This document shows, piece after piece, positions 35,238-46,846 of a stretch of DNA of 64,000 bases. Both the position numbers and the translations under genes were made by a program. The DNA comes from Dastarcus helophoroides (Eukaryota > Arthropoda > Insecta > Coleoptera > Bothrideridae), in assembly GCA_028583605.1 (NCBI GenBank), contig CM053327.1:42112059-42176058 (forward strand). The letters run 5' to 3'. Each line of letters starts with the position of its first letter. Positions within the stretch are counted from its first letter, which is position 1. The notes under the pieces are model-generated. The model was given only the letters and a program-made list of their open reading frames with translations. It was not told the DNA's origin and made no database searches.

Positions 35238-35500
35238 ACACTAATATGGAATTTTTGGTGGAACGGACTGGCCCTTGGTTATCTATAAAAACTAAAATAC
35301 GAATCTTGTCCCCCGATAAAACCAAGAAAAATTCAAAAACACAGCAGAGGTTGCTTCTGATCAGTATCTCTCTGAAGATGATAGCTTGGCTATCGAAACG
35401 TGTTAGAACAACTTCTGTTGTGTTTTTTTTTAATCTTTCTTGGTTTCATTGGAGAAGATTTGTATTTCAATTACTAATATGGACGCAGGTAAGTTTCCAA
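35238..35500 (+). mobile_element. Foldback family A copy
   Basis: Starts TTTTTGGTGGAACGGACTGG and holds CTGAAGATGATAGCTTGGC followed by TATCGAAACG, then GTTGTGTTTTT and a shortened end. The two halves are imperfect reverse complements. Related to the copies at 48.6, 49.0, 49.7, 50.7 and 61.2 kb. The pattern CTGAAGAT-hairpin-CGAAA resembles sequence of Penelope-like retroelements, from memory. Confidence 0.65.
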
Positions 35501-36485
35501 AAAAAGAAGAAAATTATATAAGAATGAACTTAATTTGCAACAATATTTCTAGGCTCCCAAAGTAAAACGCATCTTTGCCACCCACAAAGAATTAAATATT
35601 ACATTTACACTCCTGAAGCATTGGGTTTAAACGCCGACAAAAACAAGATCTTAAAAATATCTGAAGGCATACGAATGTCTAATTTTTCTGACAAATCCGG
35701 GAGGCCTGAAGAATTATGAGGCGCGTATGAACGCTAATGGGTAGCAGTCACGTGAGCTGTCTACCAAAATATAACCGCCTCTTTATCTGGCTCGACTCTC
35801 ATAGACATTACTTTCAGCTGTTGACATGTCATTTAACTTCACGTGTTACTAACGCCCCCCTTTAACTTAAACCATCTATTGTTATATATCTTACTTAAGG
35901 ATATTTATATCGAGCACCATCAGAATATAAAAAAAAAATACTTAATGGTCACATATATTACTTGGATCCATTTTAGTGAAACTGCGTCGGTATTTGAATG
36001 ATTTGTTGCAGCTGGGTGCCATCTAACCTACCCCCTCATTCACACTTTCTTTGTTAAATTCAATATCCGAAAAGGCATATAATTTTTGATCCAAATATCA
36101 AAGTTTTGGCGCTGAAAATGTCCCCAACTGTTTAACTGTAAACCAAACTTTGATATTAGACAAAAAAATCTGTTATTATTTTAAAAAATCCAATTTTTTC
36201 AGAATATCTAACTTTTTGGAAAGATTCATAGTTTAAACCTGAAAGTCGTTAATTTTAAAATGAGTTTTTACTTGAAAATAATATTTTTTTCGAAACTTTG
36301 CTTTTTTGTAAGAATCTAAAATATAAACTATTTTTAAAACTCTAATTCTAATTTAAGATTTTTATTGTTTCAACTAAGATGTTTGTTTTAAACTAGAAAT
36401 TTTTAACAATTTTTATTCTATAAATTTCAAACCTTAACACAATCTGGATTGGTGCCTAAAAGTTCAATTAACATAAACTCGAACT
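35501..36485. other. No feature recognised
   Basis: Mixed and AT-rich DNA. The stretch 35550-35850 has ordinary GC content but no open frame with a motif. Confidence 0.45.
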
Positions 36486-36777
36486 CTAATGCACAAACCA
36501 ATAGGTTTGAACATTTATTAGATTCGAAGCTTGGAAACCAAAGACCGGTTTCGATCTTGTTAGATCGGATCTTTGGTTTCCAAATTTCGAATCTAATAAA
36601 TGTTCAAACTTATTGGTAGTGCATTAGAATCCTTGTCTCCTGGGAATTTTCCTAGAGAGCAACCGCTTCGCTAGGTGGCAGTGTTTCAACTCTTGGTAGT
36701 TCAGCAACCGATTCACTATTCACGTTTGGAGGGTTGCATGAATTTGCAGTCTACGTTGTATTCTGCTTGCATAAACT
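36486..36777 (-). mobile_element. Foldback family B copy, one arm truncated
   Basis: The inner palindrome (AGGTTTGAACATTTATTAGA with its reverse complement) is followed by the outer arm that reads GAGAGCAACCGCTTCGCTAG and ends near ACGTTGTATTCTGCTTGCAT. The left outer arm is missing. The hairpin between the arms is shortened compared with 40.5 kb. Confidence 0.75.
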
Positions 36778-38109
36778 CGAACGTTTGATTTTTTTTTATA
36801 AATTCCCCATGTTTTGCTCCAAATTTACAATTTCGTTTACAAGTTGGGAAATTGGAATTTATTATTTCGTTTCTAAAGTATAAAACTTTTGAGTACAAAT
36901 TTATTAAAGGTGAGTAAATAATAAGTTAAAGGTCATCATCTCAAACAATTTTTTTTTTTGATAACAAAGTATTTTTGATAGAAACACCAGCATGGCTCCC
37001 ATTTAAAAAATGTATATCATATTAGTTGCAGTTAGGTCAAAATAAAAAAAAGTAGGCAGTCATATGGACTACCGACAGAAGTGAAAACTTAAAACTAGTA
37101 CCATGAAAATGTCTGTCATGAATTTTATTTTACTTTATAAATATTGCTGTATTTCTGTTATTTCTGTTGATATATTTCTGTTATACAAATTGATTCCTTC
37201 ACTACCCATTCGCTCCATTTCGAATAAAATAAATTTTTTAGGTAATTCTAAATGATGGTCGCAATTATCGAATAAATGTTCGAAATAAATTGTTGAATAT
37301 TTGATAAACCAAAGGCGTAATTTAGCGGTATTTGTACGCTTGCACTTCAGCTCAGAGATTTATAGAGAACAATATATCAAGTCCAAGTACCAATTTACTG
37401 AGTTGTAAAGCACGACCCGATGTTATTAAAAGCTCTATACAATCAATAGCTCAAATAGCATCATTAATTTTCTTGCTCGAGTAAGTTCTTTACAAGCCCT
37501 GCCTGCAATATAAAACCTCAAGTGTCGGTGGAAATGAAATATGGGAATTGTATTTTTTATGAAATATAAAATGCTGATATATAGCGGAGATATATTTTGC
37601 TGTAAGATCTTGTTATAACTTTGCTAATGCAGAAAAATAGCTTTTGCTTTAGAACAAGTTATATCATTTACGCAAGGGCGAAATTAATGGATCCACGACT
37701 CGAAAATGATTTATGCCTCTGTATCTGCAAACATGGGAGTGTAGTCCTAAGCCAGAAAATTTCTTTAGAAGATAATAAATGGGGGAGAATAAATGGGCGA
37801 ATTAAAAAGACATTTAGCAGGCATTTCAATCAAATGTTGTCATTTTTAGATTTTAATTTATATGTAGGGTGACCTTACGAATTAAATAGTAAAATATAAG
37901 TAACAATTTTTGCATAATCGCAGTTTAAATTTACACATCTCGTGGATTTTCGATGCTTCATTCCGTGCGTTAGGGAAACATCTTGAAGTATTAGCTAGGT
38001 AGTAGCTCAACTACTCCTTCTAGATGCCGTTGGGTAAATCTCCGTTGTATTTCATTTCTTATGCGTGCAGTATTGTCGGCTCAAAAAACCTACTGCAAAG
38101 CGACTTGGA
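36778..38109. other. No feature recognised
   Basis: Single-copy-looking DNA. Short open frames at 36716-36898 (partly in the foldback element) and 37621-37872 carry no recognisable motif. Confidence 0.45.
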
Positions 38110-38225
38110 CGCATTATTGTCTCCACGTGGGCAGTCTATGCTAAAAGTCGAATAGTGGTGGTAGTCTCGTTTACGCAGCGGAGAGTTCTAAAAACGTTTT
38201 GCTACGATTACTGCCGGTGAATTAC
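38110..38225. repeat. Dispersed repeat, copy 2
   Basis: Diverged partner of 35075-35210 in the same orientation, with GCAGTCTATGCTAAAAGTCG then AATAGTGGTGGTAGT. Confidence 0.6.
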
Positions 38226-39148
38226 CTTAAGTACAAATTATGAATAATCACATAAGGCACTTCTATAAATAAATAATAAATAAATAGACTACGTATTACA
38301 AATTAGTATAATATTAATTACAAAACATATTTAGTTTTACGTTCTAACGTCAGCAGAAATATGCTGAGACTGAGCGAATAATTTCGCCTACAAATATGTG
38401 TTCTACTCTATATGCCCACGCCACCATAGATATGCAGTAGGACAGGACAACCAATTAGAATGCGAAACATACAGACATTGCTACTGATTACCAGATAACA
38501 ACACAATCACGATCAACATACACGTAAATGCTTCTCTGTACGTGTTCAAACACAGCAACTCCCATCATTTAAAACCAACTCGAGTAGACAGTGGACGCAT
38601 CAAGAGGTTATTGTCTGCCTCATACAAGTTCTAATTCTTATTTAAATATAAACGTGCCTCCTGAATAATAAATTAATCCTCCTGTAAGCCAAATACACTC
38701 ATGAAATAATTTAAGCTTCCTCAAAGGGAAGAGCTGAGAGAAAAGTTATTTGCTTATTCAAATAGATTTCAATCAGTCATGAAGATTGGTAGGCTAAGTG
38801 ACATTTGAATCGTTATGCAGGACGCCTTGGGAATGACATGACGTACTGTTATTGCCAGCGTAAACAGCGGCTTCTTGCACATGTGGCTTCACTTGAATGA
38901 TTATGATTGATGGTCGTAATCCGCACCGATTGGCCGTTGGCCGCTGTCAACCCTGCCATATCCAATTACAAAACTGACACAGCTGACCACAGATTTTCTT
39001 TCTTTGCTACTTCTTTTCTCTTTTCCACCTATCCATATACTTTTTGTCATTTCAGTGGCGATTTCAATAACCTGTCAAATGCATCTTAACAAAATCAAGC
39101 AAAAATATGTGGATCCTTCTTAGTAGGGTACCCTTCCAGTAAAAATAT
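38226..39148. other. No feature recognised
   Basis: Mixed DNA with no supported gene. The short frame 38907-39089 shows no motif. Confidence 0.45.
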
Positions 39149-39487
39149 TGTAACGAAATTATAAAGTTTAGTTGAGGAAATTTTCTAGAAAAATCTGATA
39201 AGGGAAAGCGTGATAATGAAGCAAACGGCAGATAAGCGTTCCAGAAATTTCGGCAAACGATAAGTCTTATCTGCTGGATTGTTCTAGAACCCGGGAAAGA
39301 GAACTATATAGGACGGTGGCCTTTCCCTCGAATCAGTCAGTTAGAGTCATTGTAGTTACTTAGTGAGTTAGCAGACAATGAATAAATTAATAAATTAAAC
39401 AGTGTTAGTATTTCTGGTTTAGTTTAGAAATTAAGTAATTACAATTCACGGCGTATCAATAATCATTCGAACCGATAACGCGCAACA
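39149..39487 (+). mobile_element. Solo LTR, 339 bp, Ty3/gypsy-like
   Basis: Starts TGTAACGAAATTATAAAG and ends AACGCGCAACA, so it has TG...CA ends. It is flanked by the 4-bp duplication ATAT (39145-39148 and 39488-39491). A TATA element (TATATA, 39305-39310) and an initiator-like TCAGT (about 39333) form a core promoter. Four-base duplications and a preference for ATAT are known for gypsy-group elements. No internal region or second LTR is adjacent, so it is the product of LTR-LTR recombination. Confidence 0.88.
39303..39340 (+). promoter_or_regulatory. LTR core promoter
   Basis: TATATA at 39305-39310 with TCAGTCAGTT beginning near 39333, the usual TATA-to-initiator spacing in arthropods. 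The same arrangement is at 53-84 in the LTR fragment. Confidence 0.55.
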
Positions 39488-39491
39488 ATAT

Positions 39492-40377
39492 GATTTAAAA
39501 AAATGTTGGAGGTGCATTGTCCTGCAGATGCAACATTTTTGGTATGACTAAGGCTAATAAATTGCTGCTGTGTACACGGAAACATTTCCGATTTGAATAT
39601 CCAATTAGAACATAAAGTTACACGATAATGGTGATAAATCTTATATTCTTATATTTCGAAGATATTAAAATTCAGTGGAAATTGCCCATGAATTTTTAAT
39701 TAAAGCAAATGTCGATGTGTAGGGAATAAGACGTGCCCCTGATGAATGTAAAGAACAAACTTCAACTTTTAATCAATGAAGTGTAATTTCCGGTGCGCTT
39801 ATATGCATCAGCAATCTTTAAATGGCATTTTTGCAGTGTTGACATCATGAATTCCACAGTTGTATTTTAATTCCCACTTACTTGGTTTGGTAAAATTATC
39901 TACTCATCAGTTGATATTTCCATCCGATAGTCATCCTATCAGCAGAAGTTTTTCTCCCGGTGATTACTTCCACCAGTGGAATTAGGTTGCTTAAGATCCT
40001 GAGAGCAGGTAGAGCTGGAAGTGTATAATTATGTGAAAAGAGAAGATCTTTGTCTGTCTAGTAGTCGGTGGTCATGTCAGAGAGTTGATGGACTGGAGCC
40101 AAAAGGCCAACAATAATTAGTGGTGCTGTCAGTCAAAGCACACGCTACCATCATATCGATTAGTCTATTAAACACTTAGGTTCATTTATCAAAGTCCTTT
40201 TTGTTCTGCTGTGGTTTAATTCATTCCAGCAACATACATACGTAACTATTGGGTGATAAATTTATTGTTGAACTAATTCTAATTCACTTAATGTTAGGCG
40301 AACTTTTATTATTGCTTGTTTTTCCTTAAAATTTATAGATTAAGAATGATTTGTTTTGGTTCTACTTCATCAACCGA
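39492..40377. other. No feature recognised
   Basis: Mixed DNA between a solo LTR and a foldback element. No open frame longer than background. Confidence 0.45.
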
Positions 40378-40685
40378 GAATGCAACCTAGACTACAAATT
40401 CATGCAGCCCTCCAGGCGTGTATAGTGAATCATAGGTAGCTGAACTACCAACAGTTGAAACAATGCCACCTAGCGAAGCGGTTGCTCTCTAGGAGAGTTC
40501 CCAGAAGACAAGGATTCTATAATGCACAGACCAATAGCTTTGAACATTTATTAGATTCGAACTTTGGAAACCAAATACTGGTTTCGATCTTGTTATCTGA
40601 CGAGATCTAACAAAATCGGAACCGGTCTTTGGTTTCCAAACTTCGAATCTAATAAATGTTCAAACCTATTGGTCTGTGCATTATA
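40378..40685 (+). mobile_element. Foldback family B copy, right outer arm missing
   Basis: The outer arm (AATGCAACCTAGACTACAAA to TTCCCAGAAGACAAGGATTC) leads to a near-perfect palindrome at 40518-40685 with ends TATAATGCACAGACCAATAG and CTATTGGTCTGTGCATTATA. Its centre contains CTGACGAGATCT, a hammerhead-like core with a mutated GAAA (here GGAA). Confidence 0.8.
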
Positions 40686-42164
40686 GGACGTACCTGGGTA
40701 CTTACTGGAGGCTACCCAAGAATAACCTAATATCCGGAGAGCCCCTACATGGTCAATTAGCCTCAAATCAGTTGAAGTTTCATAACATGACGCTTTTTCT
40801 CACTCGTGTTGTGAAATGCTATTCATATGGCTTGTATACAGTGGCGGCTCGTAGCCAAAACTAATGGGGGTGCTGCTTGGAGTTTAAACATTTTTAAGAT
40901 TTCGACTAGAAATTTCGACATTTTCAAAACGTTACTTTTCGAAAATTTTGAATTTCTTTGAAAACTCGACAATGAAAACTTTTGATAATGTCGCGTTTCT
41001 ACTGTATTGCAAAATTTGTAATCTCGACCTTATTTTAATTTTAAGTATTGACTTTTCTGAAGAACTCTGAATACTCTTTTAAAAATTTCAGTATTTTCGT
41101 CTATATTTAGACTTTAGGTGTTCTGTCTTTTTTTTGTAATTTTTTTTGAAAATTAATTAGTAAATTTTTTTTAATATTTACCGTTTGAAAATTTCTACTT
41201 TTTCTGAAAATATAAATTTTTTCTAAACTGGAACTTTAACTTTTTAAATTTTCGACTTTTTTCTAAATTTCATCTTTGTTTATATTTTTTTGGAACATTA
41301 TAATTTTTTTATTGAAAATTTCGACTCCTAATAACTTCGACTGGTTTTTATTTAAATGCCAACTCTTTTTCAAAATTTTGCCCTTTTTTGGGATTATTTT
41401 TTGATTTTTTTTTGTTGAAAATTTCCATGCTTCTTAATTTTAGAAATTCCTTCACAATCCTTCACTTTTTTGAAAATTTTGAAGTTTTATGAAGCGTTTG
41501 ACATTTTTTCAAAATTTTGACCTAAAATTTCCACGTCTTAAAAAAATGTTCCACTTTGATTCAATATCTTAGCTACCAAAAATTTGAACTTTTTCCAAAA
41601 TTGTAACTTCTGAATATTTTGACTTTTGAAAACCTCGATCTACCTGATAACTTTCACTTGTTTTCAATTGTCCGGTCAATTTTGGTTTATATTGAAAAGT
41701 TGAGTGCAAATTTCCCAACTATTCAAAATTCAAACTTTCGAATTATTTCGTAAATTCAATAAAAATTCTTAAATCTTTTGCAAATTTTCACATTTTTTTA
41801 ATCTCGACTTTAAAATTTCGACCTTCTCTTTGTGAAAATTTCTTCCTTTGCAAAATTTTCACTTATTTTGGAAATTTAAATGATTTTGAAAATTTTTGCC
41901 TTGTCAACAAATTTCGACTTTCTTTGTTGAAAATTTTAACCTTTTCTTAAATCTGCATTTTTTTTGAAATTTTCGACTTTTTATATTAATTCCCACTTTG
42001 TTGAAAATTCCGGTCTTTTTCAAATGTTCGAATTTTTCAAAATTTTGGTCATTTTCCAAAATTTAAAATTTTTGGAAAACTTAAAAATTTTGACTATTAT
42101 TATTTTAACTATTTTTGAAATTTTGACATGCCGATCCTTAATTTAAAAATTATAATTTTTTTTT

Positions 42165-43125
42165 AAGTCAGACATTTCTTAAAACCTTTTATTGACATTT
42201 TCGGCTAATACTTCGTAAAATTTCGACTCCATTTCAAAACTAACTTTTTTTCAAAATTTCGACTCTGAAAACCTGAATATTTTTTGAAATATTCCAACTT
42301 TTTTAAAAATTTTATTTTGTAGGACGATAGAATTCAAATTTGAATTTGGCGGTCAATCTCGATGACAGATGGCAGCCCCGACTGTCACTAGCAGCTCCCG
42401 CGTTTTTTACACAGAGTAGTCAGACAAGTCTATGCGAGTGGTTGTTATAAGATGTGTGTGTTCGAGTTAATAAATCTTAATAAAAATCTCAAGTATTGTT
42501 CACGGGTTTAGTAGCTCCCCCTTACAGTTTATACATTTTTTAAACATTTTCAATTAAATCTTTGACTTAAAAGAAACAATTCTTTTTAAACTTGAACTAT
42601 TGAAAATTTCGACTCTTTTCAAAAAAAAAGTCAGACATTTCTTAAAACGTTTTATTGACATTTTCGACTAATACTTCGTAAAATTTCGACTCCATTTCAA
42701 AACTTTATCTTTTTTTCAAAATTTCGACTCTGAAAACCTGAATATTTTTTAAAATATTCGAACTTTCTTAAAAATTTTATTTATACATTTTTTTAAACAT
42801 TTTCAGTTAAATCTTTGACTTAAAAGAAACAATTCTTTTTAAACTTGAACTATTGAAAATTTCGACTCTTTTCAAAAAAAAGGCAGACATTTCTTAAATC
42901 CTTTTATTGACATTTTCGACTAATACTTCGTAAAATTTCGACTCCATTTCAAAACTTTAACTTTTTTTCAAAATTTCGACTGTGAAAACCTAAATATTTT
43001 TTGAAATATTCCAACTTTCTTAAAAATTTTATTTATACATTTTTTTAAACATTTTCAATTAAATCTTTGACTTAAAAGAAACAATTCTTTTTAAACTTGA
43101 ACTATTGAAAATTTCGACTCTTCAA
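42165..43125. repeat. Three tandem units of ~253 bp
   Basis: GACATTTCTTAAAAC or a close form recurs at about 42168, 42633 and 42887. Removing the solo LTR and its duplication from the first interval leaves about 252 bp, against 254 bp for the second. The homologous part of the element at 60.8-63.7 kb has one unit only, so this is a local amplification. Confidence 0.85.
42318..42526 (+). mobile_element. Short solo LTR, ~209 bp
   Basis: Starts TGTAGGACGATAGAATTC and ends GCTCCCCCTTACA, giving TG...CA ends, with an AATAAA-like signal (TTAATAAATC) in its 3' half. Sister 253-bp units read straight through TTTTATTTATACATTTTTT at the same place. Flanks ATTT and GTTT fit a 4-bp duplication with one later change. 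GC-richer than its surroundings. Confidence 0.75.
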
Positions 43126-43621
43126 AATTTTACCTTTTCAAAATTTCAACGTCTTTGATAATTAGGAATTTTTCGATAATTTTGAGTTTTCCCCAATATT
43201 CAAAAAATCCAGCTTCTTTGAAAATGCAATTAAAAAGTCTGGAATTTATTTGAAATGTCGATATTTTTGCAAAAATTCGTCTTTTATTTACATTCCCAAA
43301 GTTATTGAAAATGTCGACCATTTTAAAAATTGATTTTTTTTTTCGAAATCCATATTTTCTTTTGAAAATTTGACTTTCTATGAAAATTTCAATTTTTTTT
43401 TAAATTTGACTTTTTTTAAAAAATTCGGCTTTTCTAATAACTTTAGCTTTACTTCTTAAAAGTGGTAATATTTTTCTTTTTAAATTTACAATTTTTTGCG
43501 AAAAATTTCGAAATAACACTCGAATTTAAAAAATTAATATCAAAAATTTCTATTTTTAAAACTGTGCAAAGTTTTGAAAAAAATTTTCAACAAAAACTTG
43601 AGTTTTATGTACAAATAAATT

Positions 43622-43962
43622 CCAAAGACGGTTTCACCCCTTTACCACATCGGCAATTAAATAAATAATTACGCGATACGTATTTCGCCAGCAGAACTGG
43701 CATTTTCAAGCGCAGTAATCTAAAAAGATTAGCAAAAGATGCATCGACGTCATCTGCATTGAGATTCAAATCGATACTGGCGGTCTTTTGCTTTCTTTCC
43801 TATTTCTAATTGTTTAACACATCTGGTGCATGCAATTTTGACCTGCCACAAATAGCATTCAATAAACTGGAGGCCGCCAATGGTCCTTTATCTCCGTTAA
43901 GGGTGGGGTGAAACCTTCTTTGGACTTAATCACAAGCCACAGTGTTTAACTTCAGTGCTTTA
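43622..43962 (-). mobile_element. 341-bp insertion with 13-bp duplication, retroelement-like
   Basis: Flanked by GTACAAATAAATT at 43609-43621 and 43963-43975. The related element at 60.8 kb lacks the insert. Near its ends are inverted segments GGTTTCACCCC and GGGGTGAAACC within TCCAAAGA...TCTTTGGA. On the minus strand it has GAAAATGCCAGTTCTGCTGG followed by CGAAATACG, a hairpin next to CGAAA as in foldback family A. Long target duplications suggest target-primed insertion; a Penelope-like or SINE-like origin is inferred. Confidence 0.6.
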
Positions 43963-45514
43963 GTACAAATAAATTGCCAAAATTTGAAAAAATTGGCTTC
44001 AAGCTGGAATATTTGATTTTTGAAATTTCTTCGGAACTTCAAAATTACTAGAAAAAAATTAAATGAGAGCAGTAAATTGTTAATGAATTTTTTTCAACAT
44101 TTTGATTCATTTTAATTTCGAAATGTTGAGACTTCTAGAAACGTTGACTCTTTTTCTCAAAAATTTTAATAATACCCACTTTAAAAGTCGAAATTATAAA
44201 AACACTTTTCACAATTAATTTATTTCAAAAAAATGGTTTTTGTCTTTAATTCCGAAAAGGTTATTTTTTTTTTTTGAAAAATGTTTACAAATAAGATATT
44301 TCAACTTTTTCTAGAAATATGATCTGCTTACTCTTGAAATTTTAAGTTTAATCTTCAAATTTCGATCTTTTTTTTATCGAAATTTGAATTTTAAATTCGA
44401 ACCTAAGAGTTTCAAGAATAAATTTAACATCTCCAGAAAAATTGGAAATTTCGATTCAGAATTTTCTTCTGTCTTACAGTAGTAGTAATTTTTTAGAGAT
44501 ATATTAAATTGTAAAAAAGGTTGAAAATTGCAGGGTTCACTTTCTCTTGAAATTTCAATATTTTTCCTAAAGTTTTTTTTATTTTTATGCAGATTTGAAC
44601 TTTATTTTCTCTAAATTTATATTTAATAATTTTCGGTTTCTTATCAAAATTACAAAATAAAATTAACTTCAAAATATTAAAATTTCGTTAAGAAACTTTT
44701 AAATTTCCAAATCAAATTAAAGAGAAATGAAAATTTTTACCAAAAAAAATATTTTAAAAACAAAATCTCCGGAAAAAGTCAAAATTTCTAAAAAAATTCT
44801 TTGTATAAAATGTTTAAAGGAAAACATAAATTTCGTAGCAAAAAAAAAGCAAAATTTCTTAGATAAAATATCGAAATTTGAAAAAAAAATTATATATCAT
44901 TACAAAAAAGTCGAAAATTTTTGTTGAAATTTTTATAGAGCTTTTACGGTTTTTTTCAAACATTTTTTGCCAAAACTACAAAATAACATAAACTTTAAAT
45001 TGTCAAAAAAAGTCGTGAAAACACTTGACATTTTTAAAACAAATTAGAGAAACACAAAGAAAAATCTAGAGAAGTTGGAATTCCTAGAAGAAATTTTAAG
45101 AACAACACTTTTGGGAAAAATGGAAATTTCGAGAAAATTTCTTTGTATAAAATATTTAAGAAAAATGGAAACTTTGCAGAAAAAACGAAAATTTCCTAAA
45201 AAAAAATGGAAATAGCTAAAAAACACTCAAAAATTTTATGCAAAATGAGATTTGAGGTAAAATTTCGAAGATAACATATAAACTTATTTTTTAGAGAAAT
45301 AGTAAAATGCGAGATTAGTTCGATTTAGATTTTTTCTTGAAATTGTAATTATTTTCTCAAAATATTAATATTTTCAAAGAAATTTGAGTTTTTTTCTTAA
45401 CATTTTAATTCTTCAATACTTTTACAAAAATTAGTTTCTAAAAATGCGATTTTGATCAAAATTAAAAATAAATTAAGTTTTTGAATGTCGTAACTTCGTG
45501 AAAGAAACCCAAAA

Positions 45515-45850
45515 TTTCTATAAAAAGAAATCAGAATAATTTTCTACTAAAAGATTCATTCGTTTTTAGGCAGATGATAGTTGCGTCCCACCACTCTTCT
45601 TCCCAACAAAGCAAAAAATCGAAATTTGAGAAAAAAAGTCGAAATTTCGAGTTTAAAGTCGAAAATGCGATTTTGATCAAAATTAAAAATAAATTAGGTT
45701 TTTGAATGTCGCAACTTCGTGAAAGAAACCCAAAATTTCTATAAAAAGAAATCAGAATCATTTTCTACTAAAAGATTCATTCATTTTTAGGCAGATGATA
45801 GTTGCGTCCCACCACTCTTCTTCCCAACAAAGAAAAAAATCGAAATTTGA
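45515..45850. repeat. Duplicated ~230-bp subterminal block of the hAT element
   Basis: GCAGATGATAGTTGCGTCCC followed by ACCACTCTTCTTCCCAACAA occurs at about 45571 and 45791, and again near 46382. The same block, inverted, is once in the 9.0-kb element near 9310-9350. Confidence 0.8.
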
Positions 45851-46740
45851 GAAAAAAAAAGTCGAAATATTAAGGTCAAAATTTCGAGAAAAAGGTCGAA
45901 ATTTCGAGAAAAAATCGAAATTTGAGAAGAAGGTGAAAAATTTCGAGAAAAAAGTCGAAATTTTAAGAAACAGGTCGAAATTTTGAGGAAAAAGTCGAAA
46001 TTTCGAGGAAAAAGTCGAAATTTCAAGAAAAAAAGTCGAAATTTTAAGAAACAGGTCGAAATTTTGAGGAAAAAGTCGAAATTTCGAGGAAAAAGTCGAA
46101 ATTTCAAGAACAAAAGTGAAATTTGCAAAAGTGACGAAATTTCGAGCAAAAAAGGAAATTTAAGACAAGAGTCGAAATTTCTACAAAAAATTATGAAATG
46201 AAAAGTATTCAGAAAATTTTGAAAAAAAAAACTCTTAAGCGAAATTAAGGGTGCTGCAGTTCCACAATGCTATACGCCAGCCGCCACTGTAATCCTCTTT
46301 AAGTTTTTAAAAATTTTTAATATCCAGACAATTTAATTTAAGTCACTGATAATTTTCTACTAAAAAATTCATTCGTTTTTAGGCAGATGATAGTTGCGTC
46401 CCACTACTCTTCTTCCGAACAAAGAAAAAAATCGAAATTTGAGAAAAAAAAAGTCGAAATTTCGAGTTTAAAGTCGAAATTTCCAGGAAAATGTCGAAAT
46501 TTCGATATTGAGGTCAAAATTTCGAGAAAAAGTTCGAAATTTCGAGAAAAAATCGAAATTTGAGAAGAAGGCGAAAAATTTCGAGAAAAAAGTCGAAATT
46601 TTAAGAAAAAGGTCGAAATTTTGAGAAAAAAGTCGAAATTTCGAGGAAAAAGTCGAAATTTCAAGAAAAAAAGTCGAAATTTACAAAAGTGACGAAATTT
46701 CGAGAAAAAAAGGAAATTTGCGAAAAAAGTCGAAATTTCT
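45840..46740. repeat. Minisatellite blocks with GTCGAAATTTCGAG unit
   Basis: Two blocks (about 45840-46170 and 46440-46740) of the ~20-bp unit, separated by an internal hAT terminus. Open frames such as 45787-46149 and 46404-46664 are repeat translations. Confidence 0.85.
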
Positions 46741-46846
46741 ACAAAAAATTGTGAAATGAAAAGTGTTCAAAAGTGTTTAGAAAAAAACCCTTAAGCGAAA
46801 TTAGGGGTGCTGCAGTTCCACAGTGCCTATACGCCAGCCGCCACTG

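Larger units (their letters stand above)
40839..46846 (-). mobile_element. Expanded hAT-type element (CAGTGGCGGCT family), 6 kb
   Basis: In inverse orientation it runs from CAGTGGCGGCTCGTAGCC at 40839 to ACGCCAGCCGCCACTG ending at 46846, with a second internal terminus ending at about 46290 followed by TAATCCTC, as in the 9.0-kb element. It is twice the size of its relatives because of tandem 253-bp units (42.1-43.1 kb), a solo LTR, a 341-bp insertion and repeated subterminal blocks. Flanks (CTTGTATA and GCTTTGAT) do not match, so the ends may come from two insertions or one end was rearranged. Confidence 0.75.
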
